NCBI GenBank assembly: GCA_022844575.1
Contig: JALHLL010000106.1
Location: 1-11,323, forward strand
Origin: a bacterium
Lineage (GTDB): Bacteria; Bacteroidota; Ignavibacteria; Kapaibacteriales; UBA961
Length of the DNA stretch: 11,323 nt
Reading direction: 5' to 3'
Shown: positions 1 through 7,772 of the stretch, in pieces
Layout of the letters: each line of letters opens with the position of its first letter
Numbering within the stretch: the stretch's first letter is position 1
Notes under the pieces: generated by a model
What the model was told of the DNA's origin: nothing
The model's database searches: none
The model's input: the letters and a program-made list of their open reading frames with translations, nothing else
Position numbers and translations under genes: made by a program

Positions 1-3000
1 AATAATCTTCATTGCAGAGCCCTGTATCAGAGTTCAACGGATTCGTATTCAAGTGGTGTCATATTATTACGAACGGACTTCCCGCGTTATTTTGAAGCTG
101 TTGAGCGTGGGGAACCTATTGTTGTAGATGATGTTCTTACACATGAAAGTTCTTCTGAATTAAATGAGAGTTATTCAATTCCAATCGGGCTTAAATCAAT
201 GCTTGATATTCCGGTACGTTTGGATGGTTCGGTAGGTGGAGTTATATGTATTGAAGAAACGAAAAATGGACGTAAGTGGTCGGAAGACGAAATTACCTTT
301 GCACGCTCCATTAGTGATATTGTCACCATTACGATAGAGTCGAGCAGAGCAAAAGAAGCTGAAAAACAAATAGTGTATAAAAGTGCATTACAAGAAATTT
401 TAGCACAAACATCGCATGATTTGCTCCGTGAGAAGAACTGGATGGACGTAATATCCAATTACATGGATAAACTTGGCAAAGTAATCGGAATTAATCGAAT
501 TTATTATTATAGCATATCTATTGATAAGGAGACAAGACAAAGACATACCAAATGCCTTTTGGAATGGATAAGCGACCCGAGTATTTCGAGAGAAATTGTG
601 GATGGTGTTGAAACAATGCCATACTCAACCTCGCGGCATTTTTATATAACAATATTCAGAAAAGGATATTTTACTTCATTACTTTCTCAAACGGAGGATA
701 ATAATTTGTGTGCTTATATGCACTCACAAAATATACGTTCCGTGCTCATATTGCCGATAGTGTTCAGAGATGTGCTTTCGGGAGTAATCGCATTTGAAGA
801 TTGCACTTATGAAAGAGAGTGGTCAAAATCCGAAATAGATTTACTAAAAACTTTGGCTGACAACCTTTCCACCACCATTGAAAAACAATATGCCGATAAT
901 GAAATAAGAACAAGCCAACAGCAATTTGAATCGGTTATCAGTAATGTTCCGGGTATTACTTTCCGAACTGTGAAAAAAGATAATATCTGGATTTTTGAAT
1001 TTATCAGTGATTATGTAGAAAAAGTTACCGGCTATCCTCGTTCACACTTTGAAAATCGGGAGACAATTGCTTGGGCTAATGTTATACATCGTGACGACTT
1101 TGTCAGAAACAAACAATATGTTCGCGAACATCATGTTTTCGATGACCTTATTCAAGTAGAATACCGTATTCACTGTGCTGACGGTACGGAAAAGTGGGTG
1201 GAAGAAAGAAGTCATACCGTTTATAGTCATGAAGGGGAATTTATGGGTATTGACGGATTTATTATGGATATTACCTCGAGAAAAAATGCCGAAAGAGAAA
1301 CTATTTATGCAAGAGAATTAGCCGAATCGGCAAGCAGAGCCAAATCGGAATTTTTAGCAAATATGAGCCATGAAATAAGAACACCATTGAATGGTGTTAT
1401 CGGTTTTTCCGATTTGCTTATGAAAACCGATATGGAGGAATTTCAAAAAAAATACATATCCACTATCTATCAGTCGGCAAATACATTACTTTCCATTATT
1501 AACGATATCCTTGATTTCTCGAAAATAGAAGCGAATAAACTTGAGCTCAATATTGAAAAAACTGATTTTTACGAATTATGCTCGCAGGTTGCCGAGGTTG
1601 TAAGTTTCCAATTATTATCAAAACAAGTGGAATTACTCCTTAATATTGACCTTAAAATTCCGCGTTTTATATGGTGCGATGAAGTAAGAATGCGCCAAGT
1701 TCTCATAAACTTATTGGGCAATGCCGTAAAATTTACCGAAGCAGGAGAAATCGAACTGAAAGTTGAGCTAATTGAACAAATGAATGACGAAATATTACTC
1801 AATTTTTCGGTCAGAGATACGGGTATAGGTATTGATAAAAAAAATCTGAAAAAGATTTTTGAGGCATTTTCACAAGAAGACCTTTCAACTACAAAAAAAT
1901 ATGGAGGAACGGGTTTAGGGCTTGCAATATCAAGCAAGTTATTAGAGTTAATGGGTGGTAAACTGAATCTTGAAAGTACTGTGGGTACGGGTAGCACATT
2001 CTTTTTTGAATTAGGCCTCAAATCGCTACACGGCGATCCGATGCGATGGAGTAATATTGATACTATAAAAAATGTACTTGTTGTGGATGATAACAAAAAC
2101 AATCTATTAATTGTACAAGACATACTGTCGTTCAAAAATATCAATTGTGACACCGTACGCAACGGTAGGGAAGCGATAACCCGACTTACCATAAATCCAT
2201 CGTACGATGCCGTATTTATGGATTATCAGATGCCGGAAATGGATGGCTTGGATACGATAAGAATCATAAGAAATTCGCTCAATCTTACTTATCAACAATT
2301 ACCTATTATATTGCTTTATAGTTCGGTTGATGATGAAATTGTGAATAATGCATGTAAGGAGCTTGATGTTAGGGTACGGCTTGTAAAACCGATAGATATG
2401 CAACAAATTTATTTTGCACTTTCCCGCCTTTCACTTCAAGATGACAAGCATATACCCGTAAGAAGGACGGAAATTCAAGAAACGAATACTAAAAATTCAG
2501 GTAAAAAGATACTGATTGCGGAAGATCAGCCCGTTAATATGTTTCTTATTAAAACGATTGTGTACGACTTATTACCGGACGCATTTATAATTGAGGCATA
2601 TAGCGGCAAACAGGCGGTTGAACATTTCAGCATACATAAACCCGATTTGGTATTTATGGATATACAAATGCCGGAGATGAACGGTTACGATGCGACCCAA
2701 AATATACGAAAATTAGAAGACGGAAAAGAAGTGCCCATTATAGCGTTAACGGCAGGAGCTGTAAAAGGTGAACGTGAGAAATGTTTGGAAGCCGGAATGA
2801 GTGACTATTTAACGAAACCTATTGTTAAAGAAACTGTTAGGAGAACATTGGAAACATGGATAAGTACAAATCAATCCGAAAGGAGCAAGGATGAAGTTGT
2901 TAACATCGAAGAACATTTCGTTAAAAAAGACTTTGAAGAACGTATGGGCAAACATGCCAACCATATGTTGAAAAAACTTATCCCTTCTGCCATAAACAGC

Positions 3001-3249
3001 TTCGCAGCTAATATTGCAGATTTGAAAGTTGCATTCAGTGAACAACAACTATTCTCCATTAATTCAATCGGACACAAAATAAAAGGTACAGCTGCTTCGA
3101 TGAGTTTACCCCAATTAACGGCAATAGCTAAACAATTGGAAACTGTTGAGGTTTTTGACAATAACTACATCGAAGAGCTCCTTAAGGAAATTGATCTTGA
3201 AAGGCAAATTGTAGAAACCATACTAAATAATGAATTGCCGACATTATAG
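1..3249 (+). CDS. Hybrid sensor histidine kinase (GAF-GAF-PAS-HisKA-HATPase-REC-REC-Hpt), 5' end outside window
   Basis: The reading frame is open from the first base, so this is the last 1082 residues of a longer protein; the ATG at 199 lies inside a GAF domain and is not the start. Counting from the first codon in the window: a GAF domain (about 1-115), a second GAF (about 140-300), a PAS_3-type PAS domain (about 309-430), HisKA with the phospho-accepting His457 in NMSHEIRTPLNG, and a HATPase domain with N box (LLGNAVKF) and G boxes (DTGIGI, GGTGLGL). Two receiver domains follow, with phospho-Asp741 and Lys796, then Asp887 and Lys939. A C-terminal Hpt domain has His1025 in GHKIKGTA. All key phosphotransfer residues are intact, so the chain His-Asp-His could run within one protein, as in BarA/ArcB-type kinases. 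No membrane segment is visible in this part, so sensing is probably by the cytoplasmic GAF/PAS domains; the ligand is unknown. The output partner may be the gene that follows. Confidence 0.95.
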   Translation, partial: NNLHCRALYQSSTDSYSSGVILLRTDFPRYFEAVERGEPIVVDDVLTHESSSELNESYSIPIGLKSMLDIPVRLDGSVGGVICIEETKNGRKWSEDEITFARSISDIVTITIESSRAKEAEKQIVYKSALQEILAQTSHDLLREKNWMDVISNYMDKLGKVIGINRIYYYSISIDKETRQRHTKCLLEWISDPSISREIVDGVETMPYSTSRHFYITIFRKGYFTSLLSQTEDNNLCAYMHSQNIRSVLILPIVFRDVLSGVIAFEDCTYEREWSKSEIDLLKTLADNLSTTIEKQYADNEIRTSQQQFESVISNVPGITFRTVKKDNIWIFEFISDYVEKVTGYPRSHFENRETIAWANVIHRDDFVRNKQYVREHHVFDDLIQVEYRIHCADGTEKWVEERSHTVYSHEGEFMGIDGFIMDITSRKNAERETIYARELAESASRAKSEFLANMSHEIRTPLNGVIGFSDLLMKTDMEEFQKKYISTIYQSANTLLSIINDILDFSKIEANKLELNIEKTDFYELCSQVAEVVSFQLLSKQVELLLNIDLKIPRFIWCDEVRMRQVLINLLGNAVKFTEAGEIELKVELIEQMNDEILLNFSVRDTGIGIDKKNLKKIFEAFSQEDLSTTKKYGGTGLGLAISSKLLELMGGKLNLESTVGTGSTFFFELGLKSLHGDPMRWSNIDTIKNVLVVDDNKNNLLIVQDILSFKNINCDTVRNGREAITRLTINPSYDAVFMDYQMPEMDGLDTIRIIRNSLNLTYQQLPIILLYSSVDDEIVNNACKELDVRVRLVKPIDMQQIYFALSRLSLQDDKHIPVRRTEIQETNTKNSGKKILIAEDQPVNMFLIKTIVYDLLPDAFIIEAYSGKQAVEHFSIHKPDLVFMDIQMPEMNGYDATQNIRKLEDGKEVPIIALTAGAVKGEREKCLEAGMSDYLTKPIVKETVRRTLETWISTNQSERSKDEVVNIEEHFVKKDFEERMGKHANHMLKKLIPSAINSFAANIADLKVAFSEQQLFSINSIGHKIKGTAASMSLPQLTAIAKQLETVEVFDNNYIEELLKEIDLERQIVETILNNELPTL

Positions 3250-3276
3250 TTAGAGAATTTCGGATATAACTTGTGG

Positions 3277-3304
3277 ACGTATATACGGCTGCGCATATAT
3301 ACGT
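3277..3304. repeat. Inverted repeat between the two kinase genes
   Basis: ACGTATATA at 3277-3285 is matched by its exact reverse complement TATATACGT at 3296-3304, leaving a 10-base GC-rich loop. No T tract follows, so it is not a standard terminator. It could be an operator or a weak transcript-end hairpin in the 159-base gap between the hybrid kinase and the next gene. No TAnnTTTG box was found in this gap. Confidence 0.45.
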
Positions 3305-3408
3305 TATACATTTAATGATATTGGTGCATTTCATGCTCCGAAAATTCATGTGCAGTGTTTTATTTTTTTTCAGGAATATATATTTACTCCTTACACCAAT
3401 TGGGCTAC

Positions 3409-4503
3409 ATGAGAACTATTTTAGTAATTGAAGATGAAGAGTCCGTTCGGTTAAATATCACCGAGCTTCTTGAATTAGAGGGGTTTACCACTCTGGAAGC
3501 CGATAATGGACAACTGGGTTTACAGCTAGCTCAAACCCATATTCCCGACCTTATTATAAGCGATGCCAATATGCCCGGATTGGACGGATACGAGGTATTA
3601 GCTGCCTTAAGACAAAACCCTAAGACTTCGGCAATACCTTTCATATTCCTTACTGCACGGACACAAAAGACGGATATGCGCGAAGGCATGAGATTAGGTG
3701 CTGATGATTATTTAACAAAACCTTTTACACTTAACGAACTTTTGCATGCCATCAATTCCCGTTTGGAACGGCATGAAATTATTCAGCAGACTGTTAATAC
3801 CAAATTACAGGAATTACGTGCTAATATAAGTATGGCACTACCGCATGAATTGCGTACGCCCCTTATCGCTATTCTCGGTTTCTCGAAGGTAATAAAAACC
3901 GAATACGAAACTTTGGAACTTGCCGATATGGGCGAAATGGCAGAATATATCTATACTTCTGCGCGACAATTACACCGCCTTATAGAAAACTATTTACTGT
4001 ATGTACAGCTTGAGACTGTACTTACTCATCCCGAAGAAGTGGATTTATTGCGTAAAAGCATAACCCTCGATACCCATGACATTGTTTTATCTGCTATTCT
4101 GAATAAAGCAGCTATTGTTAACAGAATAAATGATGTGATCTGCAAGTTTGACGATGTCCCGCTTATGATTGCTCCTGAACATCTTGAAAAAATCATAATA
4201 GAACTTGCAGATAATGCCATTAAATTTTCAAATGCCGAAACTCCCATAAGTGTAACCTCAACATACGATGAAACTAATTTTACGCTGAATATAAGTAATG
4301 GCGGTAGGGGTATGACAAAAGAACAAATTGCCAATTTGGGTGCTTTTATGCAATTTGATAGAGTAAGGCAGGAACAACAGGGTTCAGGTATGGGTTTAGC
4401 AATAGTTCAACGTATAGTAACCATATATGCCGGGAAATTTACAATTGAAAGTATTCCAAACGAAATTACCACATTCTCCGTCACTATACCGATTGCAAAG
4501 TAA
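3409..4503 (+). CDS. Response regulator-histidine kinase (REC-HisKA-HATPase)
   Basis: This is a 364-residue cytoplasmic two-component protein. I chose ATG 3409 because MRTILVIEDEE is the usual beginning of a receiver domain; a GTG at 3355 would only add an unrelated hydrophobic stretch. The receiver domain (1-120) has the acidic pair Glu8/Asp9, phospho-Asp52 (SDANMPGLDG) and Lys104 (YLTKPF). HisKA follows with His146 in PHELRTPL. The ATPase domain has an N box (ELADNAIKF) and the C-terminal block GAFMQFDR...EQQGSGMGLAI, typical of this REC-first kinase family found in cyanobacteria and Bacteroidota. The G1 box reads SNGGRGM, so the usual Asp is Asn297; this may alter ATP binding or be a family variant. 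There is no DNA-binding output domain. Its position just after a hybrid kinase with a C-terminal Hpt suggests that its receiver accepts phosphate from that Hpt, but this is inference. Confidence 0.93.
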   Translation: MRTILVIEDEESVRLNITELLELEGFTTLEADNGQLGLQLAQTHIPDLIISDANMPGLDGYEVLAALRQNPKTSAIPFIFLTARTQKTDMREGMRLGADDYLTKPFTLNELLHAINSRLERHEIIQQTVNTKLQELRANISMALPHELRTPLIAILGFSKVIKTEYETLELADMGEMAEYIYTSARQLHRLIENYLLYVQLETVLTHPEEVDLLRKSITLDTHDIVLSAILNKAAIVNRINDVICKFDDVPLMIAPEHLEKIIIELADNAIKFSNAETPISVTSTYDETNFTLNISNGGRGMTKEQIANLGAFMQFDRVRQEQQGSGMGLAIVQRIVTIYAGKFTIESIPNEITTFSVTIPIAK

Positions 4504-4533
4504 TATAATTCGTTATTGCAACGAAGCAGTTTA

Positions 4534-5745
4534 ATGTTCTTTTCAACGGCTACTCCTCTCTGGAAAAAAAATTTAGTCGTCATCTGGATTGCGCAATTCA
4601 TCGGAATGATTGCGATGAGCGCGTGCATACCCTTCCTTCCCCTTTTTGTACTTGAACTCGGCGTAAGCGATATACAATCTGCCCAACAATGGAGCGGAAT
4701 GATTTCCGCAGCACCCTTTTTTATGTCAATCATTACCGTGCCTTTATGGGGTGCGCTTGGCGATAAATATGGTCGTAAGCTTATGATAGTACGGGCCATA
4801 ATAGGACTTGCGCTCGCAATGGGGCTTATGGGTTTTGCACAAGATGTATGGCAATTATTCTTTCTACGGATGTTGCAAGGAGCAATTAGCGGCTTTATTG
4901 CCTCTACGCTGGCATTTGTTTCCTCCACAACACCAAAACAACATTCGGGTTATGCCATAGCCATATTACAAAGTTCCATTTCAGCAGGACCTGTCGTCGG
5001 TTCATTTCTCGGAGGAATTTTATCGGATATAGCAGGTGTGAGATCTGTTTTCATGTATGTTTCTTTGGCTTGTGCTGTGAGCGCCCTTATTGTTGTACTA
5101 TTCGTTCATGAAGAAAAAAATATTCGTCAGAAAGAACATAAACCCTCGGTAGTGAATAATATACGTTTTGCTTTATCAATACCCGCTTTGCGTACCTTAT
5201 TGCTGCTTATATTTCTTGTGCAAAGTTCAATAGTGTTCTTCTCTCCCGTATTGCCCTTTTACCTTGAAGAATTAGGTGCTCCAAAAAATCAACTTTCCAC
5301 TTTTACGGGAATATTTACCGGTATAGGCGGACTATTCAGCGTGCTGTTTGCTCGATATTGGGGTAAAAGAAGCGATAGAAAAGGATATGGTAAAACATTA
5401 CGTTTGGCAGCACTTATTACGGGTACAGCAACCATATGCCAAGCATTCGTACCACGTTTTGAATGGCTTTTCCCCTTACGAGGAATAGCAGGAATATTTA
5501 CGGCTGCACTTATCCCTACATTATATGCAGCATTCAGTAAAAACTCGCCGCAAGAAAATAGGGCGGGGCTTATGGGACTTGCTTCCGGTGCTACTTTGTC
5601 CGGAAATTTAGTTGCCCCTGTAATCTGCGGCTGGTTTGCTTCCTATTTTGGCGCGCAACTTGCTCTTTTATTTGCCGGCTCCATAATGTTTTTCGTATGG
5701 TACGGCTCAAAACAAGAAGAGCGTCAGGAATTACAGTCTTCGTAA
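4534..5745 (+). CDS. Major facilitator superfamily efflux transporter, MdtG-like
   Basis: This 403-residue inner-membrane protein should export drugs or other small molecules by proton antiport. The length and the hydrophobic pattern fit 12 transmembrane helices in two halves. The MFS motif A is at residues 73-82 (GALGDKYGRK) after helix 2. The N-terminal region (WKKNLVVIWIAQF, then PFLPLFVLELG, WSGMISA and WQLFFLRMLQGAISGF) resembles what I recall of Escherichia coli MdtG, which has about the same length. The substrate cannot be read from the sequence. ATG 4534 is preferred; a TTG at 4516 in the same frame would add six residues. The gene lies 30 bases after the kinase stop, with no obvious promoter between them, so co-transcription is possible. 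The downstream membrane hydrolase gene starts 19 bases after its stop and is probably in the same operon. Confidence 0.9.
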   Translation: MFFSTATPLWKKNLVVIWIAQFIGMIAMSACIPFLPLFVLELGVSDIQSAQQWSGMISAAPFFMSIITVPLWGALGDKYGRKLMIVRAIIGLALAMGLMGFAQDVWQLFFLRMLQGAISGFIASTLAFVSSTTPKQHSGYAIAILQSSISAGPVVGSFLGGILSDIAGVRSVFMYVSLACAVSALIVVLFVHEEKNIRQKEHKPSVVNNIRFALSIPALRTLLLLIFLVQSSIVFFSPVLPFYLEELGAPKNQLSTFTGIFTGIGGLFSVLFARYWGKRSDRKGYGKTLRLAALITGTATICQAFVPRFEWLFPLRGIAGIFTAALIPTLYAAFSKNSPQENRAGLMGLASGATLSGNLVAPVICGWFASYFGAQLALLFAGSIMFFVWYGSKQEERQELQSS

Positions 5746-5764
5746 TTTTTTTTTCGTATAACAC

Positions 5765-6307
5765 ATGGCTTCCGTTATTTCGCATGGCATACTCGGCATT
5801 GCCGTATCTACCTTATTCTATAAGAATAATTCTAAAAAATTCATGACCGTATGCGCTTTAAGCGCTGCATTGCCTGATGCCGATGCCGTCGGCTTTTGGC
5901 TTGGCATTCCGTATGCACACATGTTCGGACATCGCGGAATTACTCATTCCATACTTTTTGCTGTTTTATGGGGAATACTTGTGGCATTCTTATGGGAAAG
6001 AAAAAAGAATCATACAATACTTTATAGAATATGGTTAGGATTCATTGTTACACTCTGCACGGTATCACACCCTGTGCTTGATGCAATGACAACGGGCGGA
6101 TTAGGTGTAGCTTTCTACTCCCCTTTCGATAATGAACGTATTTTTTTCGATAAAAGACCTATAGTCGTATCACCAATCGGAGTAAAGCAATTCTTCAGTT
6201 CATGGGGTTTAAGGGTTATTAAAAGTGAAATGGTATGGGTTTGGCTGCCCTCATTCATATTCGGTTATCTTAATTACAAAATCGGTAAGAGATTATTAAA
6301 ACGATAA
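5765..6307 (+). CDS. YdjM-type membrane-bound metal-dependent hydrolase
   Basis: This 180-residue integral membrane protein matches the YdjM/DUF457 family (annotated as LexA-regulated, membrane-bound predicted metal-dependent hydrolases). The expected metal-ligand pattern is present: SH at 6-7 near the N-terminus, PDAD at 37-40, HRGITHS at 56-62 and HPVLD at 102-106 followed by AMTTGG. Hydrophobic segments surround these motifs, at about 63-77, 90-101 and 160-172. The substrate of the family is not established, though a membrane lipid or similar molecule is often assumed. The gene starts 19 bases after the MFS gene and is likely its operon partner. I saw no LexA-like operator in front of it. 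The family call is firm; the activity is a prediction. Confidence 0.9.
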   Translation: MASVISHGILGIAVSTLFYKNNSKKFMTVCALSAALPDADAVGFWLGIPYAHMFGHRGITHSILFAVLWGILVAFLWERKKNHTILYRIWLGFIVTLCTVSHPVLDAMTTGGLGVAFYSPFDNERIFFDKRPIVVSPIGVKQFFSSWGLRVIKSEMVWVWLPSFIFGYLNYKIGKRLLKR

Positions 6308-6373
6308 TCCGCTATACGTTTACACTAAGGTACAAAGAATGGAAGAGTAAAGCGTCGCTACAACATTATACGG

Positions 6374-6381
6374 TATTTTTG
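6374..6381 (+). promoter_or_regulatory. Promoter -7 box (TAnnTTTG) upstream of gcvT
   Basis: TATTTTTG fits the Bacteroidota -7 consensus TAnnTTTG and lies 36 bases before the gcvT start. No clear TTG -33 element is seen about 20 bases upstream, so the promoter is only partly supported. It would allow gcvT to be transcribed separately from the transporter pair. Confidence 0.45.
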
Positions 6382-6417
6382 TAAGGATTATTAACTTATA
6401 CACTTTGGAAAAAAAGA

Positions 6418-7506
6418 ATGAAAAAAACCAATTTCCATGCTCTCCACACCGGACTCGGTGCAAAGATGGTCAGTTTTGCAGGCTTTGAAATGCCGGTACA
6501 ATACCCTAAAGGCATACTTCATGAACATAAAGCAGTACGTAATGCCGTCGGTGTTTTCGATGTATCGCATATGGGTGAGTTTGAAGTACGTGGAAATGAT
6601 GCTTTGGCTTTTCTGCAAAAAATATCAATCAATGATGTGAGTAAATTGGAAAAAGGAAAAGCACAATACTCCGCTATGTGTTATCCCGATGGCGGCATTG
6701 TAGATGATATGCTGGTATATCATTGCGGTGATTATTATATGATGGTAGTGAATGGAGCTTGTGAAGAAAAAGACTGGGCATGGGTTCAGGAAAATGCACA
6801 AGGATATGCCGATTTGAATATAGTGAATGTAAGCGACGATTATAATTTATTAGCCGTACAGGGACCAAAATCTTTAGAAACGATAGCAAAACTTACCGAC
6901 GTTGCAATAAACGATATATCCTATTATAACTTTACATTCGGCGAATGTTGCGGCGAACAGATGATACTTTCGCGCACCGGTTATACAGGTGAAATAGGCA
7001 TGGAACTTTACTTTAAGGGTGGAGAAGAAACGGCAAAAAAAGTATGGGATGTACTTTTTGCAGCCGGTGAGGAATTTGGGATTGAAGCTATCGGCTTGGG
7101 TGCACGCGATACCCTCCGTCTTGAAAAAGGATATTGTTTATATGGTAATGATATTGATAATACGACAAACCCGCTTGAAGCCGGATTAGGGTGGATTACG
7201 AAAATTCAAAAAGGTGACTTTAATGGTAAAGAAGCCATTGTAGAAATGAAAACAAATGGCGCGAAAAGAAAACTTGTCGGTATTACCATGCAAACGGAAA
7301 AACTGATACCGCGCCAGCACTATAAAATAATGGCAAATGGTGAGGAAATAGGCGAAGTAACAAGCGGTAATACTTCCCCATTACTTGGCAAGGGTATCGG
7401 TATGGGTTATGTAAGTACGGAATTTTCCGCAGCAGGTACGGCTGTGGAAATTGCCGCAAGAAATACGACATTTCCGGCTGAAGTAACGAAAGTTCCTTTC
7501 TTGTAA
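6418..7506 (+). CDS. gcvT: Aminomethyltransferase, T-protein of the glycine cleavage system
   Basis: GcvT takes the aminomethyl group from the lipoyl arm of H-protein and passes the methylene to tetrahydrofolate, releasing ammonia. At 362 residues it has the usual bacterial length. Diagnostic blocks run in order: GVFDVSHMGEFEV near residue 45, the Asp96-Asp97 pair in GGIVDDMLVY, which includes the expected folate-site aspartate, SRTGYTGEIGMELYF in the middle, and GARDTLRLEKGYCLYGNDID, followed by the C-terminal barrel domain with TSGNTSPLLGKGIGMGYV. The ATG follows an A-rich stretch rather than a Shine-Dalgarno sequence, as is common in Bacteroidota. gcvH and gcvP are not in the window, so the glycine cleavage genes are scattered here. 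A strong terminator follows 27 bases after the stop. I saw no glycine riboswitch in the 110-base gap upstream. Confidence 0.98.
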   Translation: MKKTNFHALHTGLGAKMVSFAGFEMPVQYPKGILHEHKAVRNAVGVFDVSHMGEFEVRGNDALAFLQKISINDVSKLEKGKAQYSAMCYPDGGIVDDMLVYHCGDYYMMVVNGACEEKDWAWVQENAQGYADLNIVNVSDDYNLLAVQGPKSLETIAKLTDVAINDISYYNFTFGECCGEQMILSRTGYTGEIGMELYFKGGEETAKKVWDVLFAAGEEFGIEAIGLGARDTLRLEKGYCLYGNDIDNTTNPLEAGLGWITKIQKGDFNGKEAIVEMKTNGAKRKLVGITMQTEKLIPRQHYKIMANGEEIGEVTSGNTSPLLGKGIGMGYVSTEFSAAGTAVEIAARNTTFPAEVTKVPFL

Positions 7507-7533
7507 TTCTTTTATTTCATAGTAACTTTAAGC

Positions 7534-7566
7534 AAAAACGCCATTATTGTAATGGCGTTTTTTTTT
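7534..7566 (+). terminator. Rho-independent terminator of gcvT
   Basis: A perfect 13-base-pair stem (AAAAACGCCATTA at 7534-7546, its complement at 7550-7562) closes a three-base TTG loop and runs into nine consecutive T residues ending at 7566. It should end the gcvT transcript and insulates the downstream ATPase gene. Confidence 0.93.
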
Positions 7567-7614
7567 ATGCCTCAACTTATCTATATAGTTTCCAGTTAAT
7601 TATCTGCATTCTAG

Positions 7615-7645
7615 TTGTAAAGTGTAAATCAAAAAACTATTTTTG
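7615..7645 (+). promoter_or_regulatory. Bacteroidota-type promoter of the membrane HerA-like ATPase gene
   Basis: TTG at 7615-7617 is followed after 20 bases by TATTTTTG at 7638-7645. This matches the Bacteroidota arrangement of a TTG-type -33 element and a TAnnTTTG -7 box. Transcription would begin near 7650, giving a leader of roughly 120 bases before the ATG at 7773. It is the best supported promoter in the window. Confidence 0.65.
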
Positions 7646-7670
7646 TACAGAAAACATATAAAACGAAATT

Positions 7671-7711
7671 TAGTACAATGACAATCTCATGTGAGTTTGA
7701 AACTTGTACTA
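7671..7711 (+). repeat. Inverted repeat in the leader of the ATPase gene
   Basis: TAGTACAA at 7671-7678 pairs perfectly with TTGTACTA at 7704-7711. A smaller CTCA/TGAG hairpin sits inside the loop at 7685-7694. Lying within the predicted leader, it could fold in RNA or serve as an operator. The same TTGTAC word occurs at the promoter -7 box. Confidence 0.5.
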
Positions 7712-7772
7712 CTCTTAAGGAGTGATAAAGAGCTAAGAGATTCATAATTAAAAAATAAAGAGAACTTCTTCA

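Noticed and set aside
199..201. ATG at 199 as start of the hybrid kinase
   Set aside because: The frame is open upstream to base 1 and the upstream residues belong to the same GAF domain.
1569..2192. 207-codon open frame on the minus strand inside the hybrid kinase gene
   Set aside because: The opposite strand encodes intact kinase and receiver motifs; this frame shows no recognisable domain and is a shadow.
3355..3408. GTG at 3355 as start of the second kinase
   Set aside because: It would put 18 unrelated hydrophobic residues before MRTILVIEDEE, the normal receiver beginning.
6308..6417. Glycine riboswitch upstream of gcvT
   Set aside because: The 110-base gap is too short for a tandem aptamer and has no riboswitch-like paired core that I can see.
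7717..7724. AAGGAG followed by GTG as a leader peptide start
   Set aside because: The GTG touches the AAGGAG and the frame closes after four codons.
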